From Streptomyces sp. WMMB303 (lineage in GTDB: Bacteria; Actinomycetota; Actinomycetes; Streptomycetales; Streptomycetaceae), in contig NZ_JARKIN010000001.1 in the NCBI RefSeq assembly GCF_029351045.1, positions 6,787,001 through 6,851,000 of the forward strand: a stretch of DNA of 64,000 nt, in the 5' to 3' direction. The notes under the pieces are model-generated. The model had not been told where the DNA came from. It saw nothing but the letters and a program-made list of their open reading frames with translations, and did no database searches. The position numbers and the translations under genes are program-made. Shown one piece after another: positions 1-7,742 of this stretch (positions are counted from its first letter, which is position 1; each line of letters opens with the position of its first letter).

Positions 1-751
1 TGTCGCCCCACGCCACGAAGCGCCCCATGGCGCGCGCGGCGGTGAACAGCGTGTGTTCCCGGACGCCCTCGCACGCGGCTGTGATGCGGGCCGTCTCCCT
101 CTCCAGCGCCACCCGCGCCACCCGCGTGGCATCCCGCGGCGGCGCGAGCACCACCGGGGCCGGCGGGCGCTGCTCACGCAGCATCTCCGCGAGCCAGAGG
201 GGCAGTGGTGCGACGGGCGCGGGGTCGGTGAGTTGGTAGGTGCCGCCCGGGGTGGTGCTGCCGGGGGCAACGACGTAGCCACCCCATGCGCGGGTGTCGA
301 TGCGCTTGGCCAGACGGCCGGCGCTGGACTTCAGCCGCTCGCCGGGCGGGGCGGTGAAGTACAGATGCTCCCCGCCGCTGGGTGTCCGCACGCGGCGGGT
401 GTGGGGCACCGGCTGCCCGGCGCGCTCGCAGAGCGCCTCAAAGGCGGTTGCGCCGTCAGGCGCTCCTTTCTCGTCCTTCGGCTTGAGCGTGTCAAGGTCG
501 ACCACCAGCAGCCCGGCGGGACCGGTCGCGATCCCGACGTTGTACGACCGCTGTCCCCACGCGGTGCGGATGAGCTCGGGGTCGGTGGTGGCGCGCTGCT
601 CGGGCGTCACGTGCCCGTCGGTGCAGCGGCCGGTGCCGGGGCAGCGGTCCTCCCGGTGTCCGGCCGGGCGCTTGCCTCCGGGCCGGAGGGGGATGACGGG
701 CCAGCCTCGTTCCGCCGTCTCCAGAGCAGCGCTCAGAAGTTCCGGGTTCAC
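1..751 (-). CDS. Bifunctional DNA primase/polymerase, AICE replication protein (3' part outside window)
   Basis: N-terminal 250 residues of a primase-polymerase (prim-pol) protein, the usual replication initiator of one AICE class; it should prime and extend DNA at the element's origin after excision. The chosen GTG at 751-749 begins VNPELLSAALETAERGWPVI. The metal-binding pair is seen as VDLD (D85 and D87), and a downstream SGGEHLYF supplies the conserved Gly/His strand of the prim-pol fold. The frame stays open to base 1, so any helicase-like C-terminal domain is not visible. Its GTG overlaps the stop of the DpdA-like gene by four bases (GTGA), so the two are translationally coupled. The start lies inside the coupled operon that begins near 8850. 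Confidence 0.82.
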   Translation of the reverse strand, partial: MNPELLSAALETAERGWPVIPLRPGGKRPAGHREDRCPGTGRCTDGHVTPEQRATTDPELIRTAWGQRSYNVGIATGPAGLLVVDLDTLKPKDEKGAPDGATAFEALCERAGQPVPHTRRVRTPSGGEHLYFTAPPGERLKSSAGRLAKRIDTRAWGGYVVAPGSTTPGGTYQLTDPAPVAPLPLWLAEMLREQRPPAPVVLAPPRDATRVARVALERETARITAACEGVREHTLFTAARAMGRFVAWGD

Positions 752-1551
752 GCGGCGGTCCTCCCTTCGAGGGTGGTCTGGTGCCAGGTGGGGAGCTTGG
801 CGAGCATCCGTGTGCGCCAGGCCAGCGCGTAGGGCAGGCAGTTGGCGCAGTTCTTGTGCGTGTGGCCGGGGATGGGCTCGCGGCGGCGTGCGTGGGAGCT
901 CCAGGCCATCGAGTCAGCGGAAGCCAGCAGGTCGCCGACGCGTTCCAGACCGAGGGTCTTGAAGCCGAAGCCGTGCAGTCGGTAGCCACGTGCGGCCATC
1001 GCGGTCACGATCTCCGCGCCCTGCCGAGTGGACTGCAAGCGGCACACCGACCCCAGGCCCACGACCGGTTCACGACGCAGGTTCACGCCAGAGCTCTCAT
1101 ACAGGTCCGCGCACGCGTGGTACTCCGCAACGCTTCCCCCCTGAAGGGTGGGGATGATCCGCAGTTCGGGAGCCAGGGACCGCAGATCCAGGAAGTTGCG
1201 CACTGTGCGGGCCTGGTGCTCCGCGACGCTCAGGTGCGTGCCGACAAAGGTGAGCGGTCCGACCTGTCCGCCGTGGATGATGAGGTCTTCACACATCCAA
1301 TCCTGACCAGCGGCCCACTCATAAGGGCCCACGTGCTCCCAGATACGACGCAGATCCTCCACGTACTGGTGGGGAGTGCGTGTCCAGCGCCCGTAGCGCT
1401 GAAGCTCACTGAACCCCCCGGAATCCACGGCATAGGGGCCGCTGGCACGCAAAGGCTTGATGCAGTTGCGCAGGTGCTCCGACTTCAAGAACAACGGCAC
1501 TGTGGTCTCGCGCAGCCAGTGCTTCTTGTGCGTGGTCAGATAGAACCTCAC
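748..1551 (-). CDS. DpdA-like queuine tRNA-ribosyltransferase-family protein (DUF7221-like), putative DNA base transglycosylase
   Basis: 267 residues with the signature elements of the tRNA-guanine transglycosylase/DpdA superfamily: DSGGF (43-47), GQD (82-84), PTLQGG (134-139), GLGSVC (165-170), HGFGF (193-197) and DSMAWS (213-218). A C235xxC238 pair with nearby histidines may bind zinc. In characterised relatives, TGT swaps guanine in tRNA and DpdA inserts 7-deazaguanines into DNA. For this short mobile-element subgroup the substrate is not established. The GTG start at 1551 overlaps the methylase-like stop (GTGA), and its own stop overlaps the prim-pol start, so the three proteins are made together. 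No queC/D/E/F precursor genes are in the window, so any deazapurine precursor would come from the host or elsewhere on the element. Confidence 0.75.
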   Translation of the reverse strand: MRFYLTTHKKHWLRETTVPLFLKSEHLRNCIKPLRASGPYAVDSGGFSELQRYGRWTRTPHQYVEDLRRIWEHVGPYEWAAGQDWMCEDLIIHGGQVGPLTFVGTHLSVAEHQARTVRNFLDLRSLAPELRIIPTLQGGSVAEYHACADLYESSGVNLRREPVVGLGSVCRLQSTRQGAEIVTAMAARGYRLHGFGFKTLGLERVGDLLASADSMAWSSHARRREPIPGHTHKNCANCLPYALAWRTRMLAKLPTWHQTTLEGRTAA

Positions 1552-2288
1552 GCCGCCGCCCCCACGCTTGCCGGGAGCTCCCAGGAGGAGCTGAGGAAGG
1601 CGGACCCGAGCCACTGTGTGTAGGCGGGCGGGATGGCCTCGGTCAGCTCCTCGCGCACCTCCGTCCAGTCGATGCCCATCGCGGCCTGCATCTCGGCAAC
1701 GGTGGCTTTCCCGCCGCCGGAGCCGTAGGCGGCCACATACGGCCCGTCGTGGAACTCGCCGTGGCGCCAGCCGCGCACCCTGCCCCGGTGCGGCCGGTGC
1801 GCCGGCTGCACAGCGGTCCAGCCGCCCAGTTCGAAGTTGCGGTGCCGCAGCACCCCCAGCCCGAACATCTCCCCGCACAGTGACAGATCCCGCCGCACGG
1901 GGGCGCGGCCGCCCGGCTGCTCGATCACGTACGGCACTCCGGAGGCGTCCAGCAGCTCGCGGAGGGCGGGGATGAGCTGGGTGTGGGTGCGTCCCCAGCC
2001 GCGAGAGGCGTTGGTGCCGACCGTGAGCGCGCACCCGTGCTGGCACGGCGGGGAGGCGTGCACGATGGCGTAGCGGCGAATCTCGCCCGAGGCGATCAGC
2101 GCGGCGAGGTGTTCGAGGGCCTCGGCACGGCGGAAAGCGAACGGGTAGTTCGGGCGTGGGGCGATGTCGATGCCGTGGACCTCGAACCCGGCGCGGTCGT
2201 AGCCGGTGGCGGCGCCGCCGGCGCAGCAGAACAGATCCAGCAGGTGCGGCCTGATGCGCGCTCGCCGGATGTCGGTGGGTTGGGTCAT
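1548..2288 (-). CDS. DNA cytosine methyltransferase-like protein
   Basis: 246 residues. Motif I of C5-cytosine methylases is clear near the N-terminus (DLFCCAGGAATGY), and a PPCQ motif (HASPPCQH) supplies the catalytic-type cysteine. The usual ENV is replaced by IEQPGG, and LRHRNFE resembles the QxRxR strand. A large target-recognition domain is absent, so the protein is far shorter than classical M.HpaII-type enzymes; this compact form is common in actinophages and AICEs. I chose ATG 2288 rather than ATG 2303 because a GGAGGT ribosome site lies immediately upstream of 2288 and inside the longer reading frame. It is the first gene of the coupled methylase / DpdA-like / prim-pol set. It may modify element DNA against host restriction; this is inference. 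Confidence 0.72.
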   Translation of the reverse strand: MTQPTDIRRARIRPHLLDLFCCAGGAATGYDRAGFEVHGIDIAPRPNYPFAFRRAEALEHLAALIASGEIRRYAIVHASPPCQHGCALTVGTNASRGWGRTHTQLIPALRELLDASGVPYVIEQPGGRAPVRRDLSLCGEMFGLGVLRHRNFELGGWTAVQPAHRPHRGRVRGWRHGEFHDGPYVAAYGSGGGKATVAEMQAAMGIDWTEVREELTEAIPPAYTQWLGSAFLSSSWELPASVGAAA

Positions 2289-2303
2289 GCTGGGGACCTC
2301 CAT

Positions 2304-2539
2304 TGGTCTGTTGAGGACTGGAGAGCAGGGACGGCCTCGGTCATTGGCGTGAGTGGGGCCGCCCCTGTCGTGTGTGGAAAGAGGGTTGGAGAGGGGTGCA
2401 GGCTGGGGCCGCCGTACCCCCTCTACGTGGCACTACTTCGCAGGTCAGGGCCCCTCTACCGGGGGTTCTACCGGGGTAGTGCTCCCCCGCTACGCGAGGG
2501 GTGCGGGTAGACCCCCGTCGAAGGGGTTCGGGTAGGGGG
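2304..2539. other. Gap between translocase and methylase genes: candidate clt transfer locus
   Basis: This 236-base gap lies directly downstream of the translocase stop. No coding region was supported. Its left part is GC-rich with no clear signal; its right part is packed with GGTAG/CTACC repeats (listed separately). In pIJ101, pSVH1 and pSAM2-type plasmids the cis-acting transfer locus (clt) bound by the Tra protein maps close to tra, so this is the natural place for it. Confidence 0.4.
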
Positions 2540-2564
2540 TCAGGTAGCGGGGGTGGCCTCTACC
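2456..2564. repeat. Cluster of CTACCGGGG / GGTAG repeats, candidate Tra recognition sequences
   Basis: CTACC occurs at 2456-2460, 2468-2472 and 2560-2564, each followed by GGGG. GGTAG, its complement, occurs at 2475-2479, 2506-2510, 2531-2535 and 2543-2547. That is seven copies in 109 bases, in both orientations, partly inside the last codons of the translocase gene. Clusters of short repeats next to tra are known as TRS/clt sites in Streptomyces conjugative plasmids. The exact sequence differs between systems, and this one is a candidate by position and repetition only. Confidence 0.4.
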
Positions 2565-4750
2565 GGGGTCGCCGGCGGGGTCTCGCGGGCGGCGAGAAGC
2601 AGTTCCTCGGGTACGGCGGCTTCGAGGTCGGAGCGGCGGTATCCGGCGCGGTTGACGCCGGAGATCTTGACCTGCTTGCTGGTGCGTTCCACGCCGGCCG
2701 CTTCGAGTTCGGCGGCGAGCTTGTCCGCGTCCCAGTCGCCGTACCGGTCCTCATCTGTGTTCACGAGCCGGTTGAGCAGGTCGGCAGTGTGCATGCGGTC
2801 GGAGTGCCGCATCACGTCCAGGCAGTCCGAGAGCACCGGAGCGATGACGACCCCGGCCTGGTCGGCGGCGGCCGTCACGTCTCCGGCCGCGTCACCGCTG
2901 ATCTGCCCGAGCGGTTCGCGCAGCGCCCGGCCCTTGAGGCACAGCGCGTTGAACTCGGCCGTGGTCAGCATGTCGTTCTTGACCGTGGCGTACGAGGCAG
3001 GCCCGGTGACCAGCACCGTCACGCCCTTGTGCTCCTCCGACAGCAGCGAGGCATCAGCGCCCATGGCGGCCTTGCCTGAGCCGAGAACCATGTCCGAGCT
3101 GGTCTTGTCGGTGACCTGGGTGCAGCACCGGATGGTGATGATCTCCCGCAGCTTCGTCGGCACGGACTTCGCGTCCGGCCGCTGGGAGGCGTAGTTGGAG
3201 ATGAACCCGGCGGCCGGGCCGCGCCGCGCGATACGCCCGAGGTCGTCAACGACCTCTTCCCGTTCCCGGTCGTCCATGGCAAGGAAGGCTTCTTGCAGCT
3301 CATCGACGGTCAGGAAGATGAACGGCATCCGGTACTTCTCGATGATCTGCGGAGTGAGCTTGCCCTCGGGACAGATGGAGGTGGGCAGGCCACGGAAGAG
3401 CGCGAAGCGGCGTTCCATCTCCACCAGCAGCTCTTTGAGCACCGCCTTGAACGCCTCGATGGCGTCTTCCTCGGCACCGAGCACGAGCCGGTGGGCGACG
3501 TGCCGCATGCCCATCCAGTCCTGCCCGCCCTTGAAGTCGGCGACGTAGTGCCGCACCCACGGATCGAGCAGCCCGGCCGCCGTCATCAGACGCTGCGTGA
3601 ACGTCTTGCCCCGGCGGGGGAGTCCGCCGAAGAACATCGACTGCCAGATGACGGGGACGTCGATGCGGTTACCGCGGGCGTCCTGCCCGAAGGGCACCGC
3701 GTCCCAGATCGAGAAGCGCTCCTTGTTCGCGAGCGGGGAGGGAACGGGGTCGGCCAGGTAGGGGTCGTCGTCCGCAACCCACATCGAGACGCGGCCGGCG
3801 TTGCCGCCCTTGGCGGCGCGCACGCGGGACATGATGACCTGGATCTCGTCCACCCCGAGTTCCTGGGCGAGGACTTCCCGCTTGGCCAGCACATCGGAGG
3901 CGGTCTTGCCCCCGCCGCGCGGGAGGTCGAAGACCACCGCCCAGCCACGACCGTCACGCACCGGGCCCATGACACAGGTGACCTTGGGCCCCTCTTCGTC
4001 GCCCTTGCCGCTCTTGAGGAGACCGGCGGCGCGCAGGGCGTCATTGAGCTGCTGGGCGGACATGTCCACCTTCAGCGGCGGGGCACCCTGATCGAGCAGC
4101 CGCGTCTCCTCCCCGCGCCCGAGGTAGACCAGCGGGACGGTGACGGCCGTGGTGATACCGGTCTGCAACAGCGGATCGGCCAGATAGACACCCATAGCGG
4201 CGGCGGCCACCCCCACAGCGGCGATACCGAAGCGCCAGCGCCGCGTTTCAGTGCGTGCGGCGTGCGCGGCCTGGTGCCGGGCGGCCAGCTCCACATCCTC
4301 CGGACGTGCCCGGGTCTGCGCCCGCAGCGCCTTCACGGTCGCCGTGTGGTCCTGAGCCGACAGTGTCGGCCAGATGCCCTTGCACGCCCGGAAGAACCCG
4401 CGAGCGGCCAACAGAACGGCCTTCATCAGGTACTTGGGGACGCGGATGCCGTGGTAGCGGGTGTGCCACCACGACAGTCGGCCGAACGCGGCCACGTTCG
4501 CCTGAATGGAACGCCACGAACGCGCCCACACCGGAAGCACCGGCGCATCAGGAACGGTCAGCCAGTCGGCCAACGGATTGTCCGCACGGTCCACCGCCTC
4601 GACCGCACCGGCCGTCCCTGTGTCCGGCACCGTGGCCGGGGTGGATTTGACGAGGCTCACCTTCGGTGGGGTGGCTTCTTTCGCGGCGCGGTGTTCATCG
4701 AGGCTGTGGACGGTGCCCACCTCGGGCGCCGCCGGCATCAGCTCGGTCAT
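2540..4750 (-). CDS. TraSA-like FtsK/SpoIIIE-family conjugative DNA translocase
   Basis: 736 residues. Likely a membrane-anchored hexameric ATPase that pumps double-stranded element DNA into the recipient, the single essential transfer protein of mycelial streptomycete conjugation. Residues 172-211 form one or two membrane segments. The motor domain has Walker A GLPRRGKT (376-383) and Walker B FIFLTVDE (477-484). A C-terminal winged-helix-like segment (about 650-720) resembles the FtsK gamma/Tra DNA-reading domain. The ATG at 4750 is preceded by CAGGAG. It sits 92 bases after the Nudix gene and directly upstream of the repeat cluster proposed as its binding site. Length agrees with plasmid Tra proteins. 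Confidence 0.88.
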   Translation of the reverse strand: MTELMPAAPEVGTVHSLDEHRAAKEATPPKVSLVKSTPATVPDTGTAGAVEAVDRADNPLADWLTVPDAPVLPVWARSWRSIQANVAAFGRLSWWHTRYHGIRVPKYLMKAVLLAARGFFRACKGIWPTLSAQDHTATVKALRAQTRARPEDVELAARHQAAHAARTETRRWRFGIAAVGVAAAAMGVYLADPLLQTGITTAVTVPLVYLGRGEETRLLDQGAPPLKVDMSAQQLNDALRAAGLLKSGKGDEEGPKVTCVMGPVRDGRGWAVVFDLPRGGGKTASDVLAKREVLAQELGVDEIQVIMSRVRAAKGGNAGRVSMWVADDDPYLADPVPSPLANKERFSIWDAVPFGQDARGNRIDVPVIWQSMFFGGLPRRGKTFTQRLMTAAGLLDPWVRHYVADFKGGQDWMGMRHVAHRLVLGAEEDAIEAFKAVLKELLVEMERRFALFRGLPTSICPEGKLTPQIIEKYRMPFIFLTVDELQEAFLAMDDREREEVVDDLGRIARRGPAAGFISNYASQRPDAKSVPTKLREIITIRCCTQVTDKTSSDMVLGSGKAAMGADASLLSEEHKGVTVLVTGPASYATVKNDMLTTAEFNALCLKGRALREPLGQISGDAAGDVTAAADQAGVVIAPVLSDCLDVMRHSDRMHTADLLNRLVNTDEDRYGDWDADKLAAELEAAGVERTSKQVKISGVNRAGYRRSDLEAAVPEELLLAARETPPATPVEATPAT

Positions 4751-4842
4751 GATGGATCTTCTCCTGTCTCGTCATGTGGCGGACCGGGGGCCCGCGACGG
4801 CCGGCGACGCTGGCAGGCTTGGACGGCCGTCGCGGGGCGTAG

Positions 4843-5256
4843 CTAGCCGCGTGTGGCGGTGATGATGTCGGCGTGGTCGAAGGCCAGCGGGGGCAGCGCG
4901 TTCAGCGGCCACCAGCGGGCGTCGCGGGCGTCGTCGCCTGCCTGGGCAGGCATGCCGGAGACGACGGTGAGGTGGTAGGCCACGGTGACGTACCGCCCGC
5001 GCGGGTCACGGCCCAGAGCGTCGAACACGCCGATGTGCTCCAGCTCGTCCGGCGCCGCGTGCACACCGGTCTCCTCGGCCAGTTCCCGGGCGGCAGCCTC
5101 ACGGCTGGTCTCGCCCGGGTCGACGTGCCCGCCGGGCAGCGCCCACGCGCCCTCGTAGGGGGGCCAGTCCCGCTCGATGAGCAGAACGCGGCCGTCGGTC
5201 GTGGTGACCACCACGTCGGCGGTGTAGCGGATCGTCTCGGGGATGCTCTCGGTCAT
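4843..5256 (-). CDS. Nudix hydrolase, candidate Pif-like immunity protein
   Basis: 137 residues. A complete Nudix box is present at 43-65: G43, E49, then REL-EE-GV (R57, E58, E61, E62, G64), so the metal-dependent pyrophosphohydrolase site appears intact. On pSAM2 the Nudix protein Pif blocks redundant transfer between donors carrying the element; the position here, next to the translocase gene, fits that role. A housecleaning nucleotide hydrolase is the alternative. ATG 5256 has an AGAGGAAA ribosome site. It follows the coiled-coil gene by 26 bases in the same direction. Confidence 0.8.
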   Translation of the reverse strand: MTESIPETIRYTADVVVTTTDGRVLLIERDWPPYEGAWALPGGHVDPGETSREAAARELAEETGVHAAPDELEHIGVFDALGRDPRGRYVTVAYHLTVVSGMPAQAGDDARDARWWPLNALPPLAFDHADIITATRG

Positions 5257-5282
5257 CGGGTTTCCTCTCTCAGCAGTCGGGG

Positions 5283-5594
5283 CTACCGGCAGGCGCGCTC
5301 GGCGCGGCGCAGCCGGTCCTCGGCGTCCTTGCGGGCCTGCTTGGCCCGCTGCCGCTCGCCGCGGTCGGCGGCCCGCTCGGCGGCTTTGGCGGCGGCCAGC
5401 TCGTCCTTGGCCTGGTCGACCTGCCGGGCCAGGGCCCGCTGTTCGCGCTCGTACCGGTCGGCGGCGACGCGGTCGAGGCGGTCCAGCTCGCGCTCGATAC
5501 GGCTGATGTCGCCGTAGGCGCCCTTCGCGCCCTTGGCCAGCAGCCGGGTGCGCCGGGCCTTCTCGCTGGTGGTGTAGGTACGTCCTGCGCTCAT
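5283..5594 (-). CDS. Small charged coiled-coil protein of AICE spread region
   Basis: 103 residues, almost wholly Arg/Lys/Glu/Ala-rich helix from about residue 30 to the end, suggesting one long coiled coil; no enzyme motif and no membrane segment. An upstream in-frame start at 5624 exists. ATG 5594 was chosen because GGAGAGGA precedes it, the same ribosome-site pattern used by the two membrane-protein genes upstream. No function is recognised. Neighbours are small membrane proteins and the Nudix gene, so a role in plasmid spread or partition is possible but unproven. Confidence 0.6.
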   Translation of the reverse strand: MSAGRTYTTSEKARRTRLLAKGAKGAYGDISRIERELDRLDRVAADRYEREQRALARQVDQAKDELAAAKAAERAADRGERQRAKQARKDAEDRLRRAERACR

Positions 5595-5636
5595 GAAGCG
5601 GGTTCCTCTCCTTCGATCAGCCATTGGTGCGGTGGG

Positions 5637-6005
5637 TCACCGGCGGCGGGTGCCGCCGTGGCGGACCGACACCCGGTCGGCAGCCGCGTTCGCGGCGTCG
5701 TTGAGGCGGTGGAACTCGGCGGTCTCCCAGTCGATGCCGGCCGCCATCTCGGCGGCCTGGTTGGCGTGCAGTGCCGCGTCCGCGGCCCGCAGCTCGGCGA
5801 TGGCCTGCTGCTCGCGGGGGCTGACGGGCACCAGGCGGGCAGCGAGGGTCAGCAGGGTGTGGCGCACCAGCCAGGCGATGACGAGGCCGACGGCCACCAG
5901 GGTTCCGGTGGGGACGTGGTGGTCGTGGAGGGTGGCGGCGTACCAGCCGCCGACCGCCAGGGCGAGCAGCAGGGCGGCGGACTGTTCGATCAGGTAGCGG
6001 TTCAC
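5637..6005 (-). CDS. Small two-helix membrane protein (Spd-like)
   Basis: 122 residues. Two predicted membrane helices at about 8-25 and 33-57, followed by a soluble alanine-rich helical tail with E/R/D (60-122). The GTG start at 6005 is preceded by GGAGAGGAACC. No catalytic motif. Size, topology and place between other small membrane genes and the translocase fit the spread (spd) genes, whose products help distribute the element through recipient mycelium. The exact family is not recognised. Confidence 0.6.
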   Translation of the reverse strand: MNRYLIEQSAALLLALAVGGWYAATLHDHHVPTGTLVAVGLVIAWLVRHTLLTLAARLVPVSPREQQAIAELRAADAALHANQAAEMAAGIDWETAEFHRLNDAANAAADRVSVRHGGTRRR

Positions 6006-6087
6006 GGCGGTTCCTCTCCGGTGCCGGACGGTCCGGCCCCACCACGCCCGCCAGCCCGGGGAGGGCTGGTTGGCGCGGAAGGACCAG

Positions 6088-6393
6088 TCAGCCCTTGCGG
6101 TGGGTGAAGTCGGTCCAGACGGAGCGCAGGACCACCAGGCAGACGGTCAGGGCGACGGCGCCGATGGCGAAGGCGACCATGGAGACGGCCAGCGAGACGG
6201 CCAGGAAGCTGCCGCCGATGCCGATGGCCACCCACTTGCCGGCCGCCCCCTGCCCGGCGGGTGCCTGGTGGTGCCGGCACGGCGACGGCTGGGACTCCTT
6301 CGCGGCCTGGACGGCGGCCAGCATCAGGGCGAGCTGGTCACTCTGCCGGGCCGCCTCGACCGCCTCGGCGGACGCTTTCTCGATGTCGCTCAT
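6088..6393 (-). CDS. Small membrane protein with N-terminal helix (Spd-like)
   Basis: 101 residues: an acidic/alanine-rich amphipathic N-terminus (1-35), a short CRHH-containing linker, then two closely spaced membrane helices at about 54-90 and a basic end. ATG 6393 follows CCGGAGAGGA. It lies in the leftward operon 82 bases upstream of the next membrane gene. I recognise no named family; a spread or mating-bridge role is inferred from context alone. Confidence 0.6.
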   Translation of the reverse strand: MSDIEKASAEAVEAARQSDQLALMLAAVQAAKESQPSPCRHHQAPAGQGAAGKWVAIGIGGSFLAVSLAVSMVAFAIGAVALTVCLVVLRSVWTDFTHRKG

Positions 6394-6415
6394 CCGGATG
6401 TCCTCTCCGGGGCGG

Positions 6416-6757
6416 TCAGGCGGCGGCCTGCACGTCCTCGGGGTAGGCGCACGGGACGCAGGTCCCGAGCGCGGTGGGGATGACGTAGCCCGCGTCCCGC
6501 CCGCAGGCGGGGCAGGTGCGGCGGGCGGTGTTCGCCTTGGCCAGCGCCGCCCACCGGGCCGGAGTCATCGGCCGGACGGGCACCGCGAGGTCGAGGCGGT
6601 AGAGGTGGGCCACCAGCGGGCCGCGCCGGCGGCGGGGCCGCTCGATGACCGCCGCCACCTCCTGACCACCGGGGCGCAGGCCCCGGGCTCGGAGCTGTCG
6701 GCGCGTGGCGTAGCCGTCGGGTGCCAGCCGCCAGCGGTAGGCGGGAAGCGCGGCCAT
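6416..6757 (-). CDS. RRQRL-motif zinc-binding protein
   Basis: 113 residues. The N-terminal half carries RRQLRxxGLRPGGQ (19-32), matching the conserved RRQRL-motif family found on Streptomyces plasmids and AICEs. The C-terminal half has two CxxC pairs (C82/C85 and C100/C103) that should form a zinc ribbon. The function is unknown; nucleic-acid binding is likely from the basic stretch RRRR plus ribbon. Its ATG overlaps the stop of a seven-codon minicistron (TGATG), and no strong ribosome site is seen, so translation probably depends on coupling. Confidence 0.7.
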   Translation of the reverse strand: MAALPAYRWRLAPDGYATRRQLRARGLRPGGQEVAAVIERPRRRRGPLVAHLYRLDLAVPVRPMTPARWAALAKANTARRTCPACGRDAGYVIPTALGTCVPCAYPEDVQAAA

Positions 6758-6780
6758 CAGAGCGCCGCCCGATTCTTCAT
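6757..6780 (-). CDS. Seven-codon minicistron MKNRAAL linking two genes
   Basis: The ATG overlaps the stop of the DUF2637 gene (ATGA), and the stop overlaps the ATG of the RRQRL gene (TGATG). The peptide is MKNRAAL. It bridges the 20-base gap so that ribosomes could pass from one gene to the next without a new ribosome site. Chance is possible, because the peptide is tiny. Confidence 0.3.
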   Translation of the reverse strand: MKNRAAL

Positions 6781-7742
6781 GCCGCCACCTCCAGCGCGGC
6801 CCTGTCGGCCGGGGTGGCGGTGGCCAGTCGGGCGAACGCGGCCTCGACCTCCGGGGCCTCCATTTGGTGGCGCTGCTCGGCCGCGCGCCCCTCGGTCCGC
6901 TCGGTCTTGAGCGTGTCGCGCAGCTCCCGCGCCTTGCTTGCCGAGGTGTGGACGGCCTTGCGGACTGCCTCGGCGGTCAGGTCGGAGTCGGACCACGTCC
7001 GGGTGGCCGACCGCGCCTCACTCAGCAGTTGGTCGGGGGTGCGGGTCGGGCGCTTGGGCCGGGCCGACTCCGGCACCCGGCCGGTCGCCCGGCGCGGGCC
7101 CGGAGTCGACTCCGCCGCCACCGCCCGCACCGGCGGCACGGACGCAGTCGGTGCGGGCGGTGCCGTCTCGGTCGGCTCGTCCACCTCGACCGGGGTTCCG
7201 GGAATCGGCAGCGGGGCGGGGTCCGGTGCGACGGGCGCCGGGGCGGGCTCCCGCAGGTCAGATGTCGACCGTTCCACCCCACTCTGAGTGGTTTTCTCCG
7301 CATCGGGTGTGGTGTGGGGTCGGTGGTGGAGGACCTTGGCCACCAGGTCGGACCCGAAGTAGATCGAGCCGACCGGCAGACTCGTTGCCAGCAGGACCAG
7401 CGCCCAGTTCGCGGGATCCCAGTCGGCCAGTCGACCCCAGTCGACCGACCCGCCGTGCAGGTCGGGCACCAGCCCGTGCACGTAGTTCAGGACCAGTGAA
7501 GCGGCGGTGTAGGCGCCCAGCACCCGTAGCGCGAACCTGCGGTCGTCACCGTCCAGGACGAGGGTGGCGACCAGTGCGAGGGCCATCAGGCCGTCGACCA
7601 CGAACGGGTAGAGCGTGGCGGCGGCCTGGTCGGCGCCGATCGCGCCGGCGATGTCGCGCAGCGCGTTCCACGACACCCGAAAAGCCATGCCCACGACCGC
7701 GACCAGCGCGGCCACCAGCAGCGTGCGGCCCTTGCCCTTCAT
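6777..7742 (-). CDS. DUF2637 multi-pass membrane protein (SpdB-like)
   Basis: 321 residues. Four membrane helices at about 7-27, 40-63, 70-90 and 112-130 form a DUF2637-type core, which also occurs in Streptomyces plasmid spread proteins (SpdB group). The C-terminal half (140-321) is a Pro/Thr/Ala-rich linker followed by a charged helical domain (about 235-310), likely cytoplasmic and possibly DNA- or Tra-contacting. ATG 7742 overlaps the upstream stop (ATGA). Role inferred: an inner-membrane component for intramycelial spread. Confidence 0.72.
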   Translation of the reverse strand: MKGKGRTLLVAALVAVVGMAFRVSWNALRDIAGAIGADQAAATLYPFVVDGLMALALVATLVLDGDDRRFALRVLGAYTAASLVLNYVHGLVPDLHGGSVDWGRLADWDPANWALVLLATSLPVGSIYFGSDLVAKVLHHRPHTTPDAEKTTQSGVERSTSDLREPAPAPVAPDPAPLPIPGTPVEVDEPTETAPPAPTASVPPVRAVAAESTPGPRRATGRVPESARPKRPTRTPDQLLSEARSATRTWSDSDLTAEAVRKAVHTSASKARELRDTLKTERTEGRAAEQRHQMEAPEVEAAFARLATATPADRAALEVAA

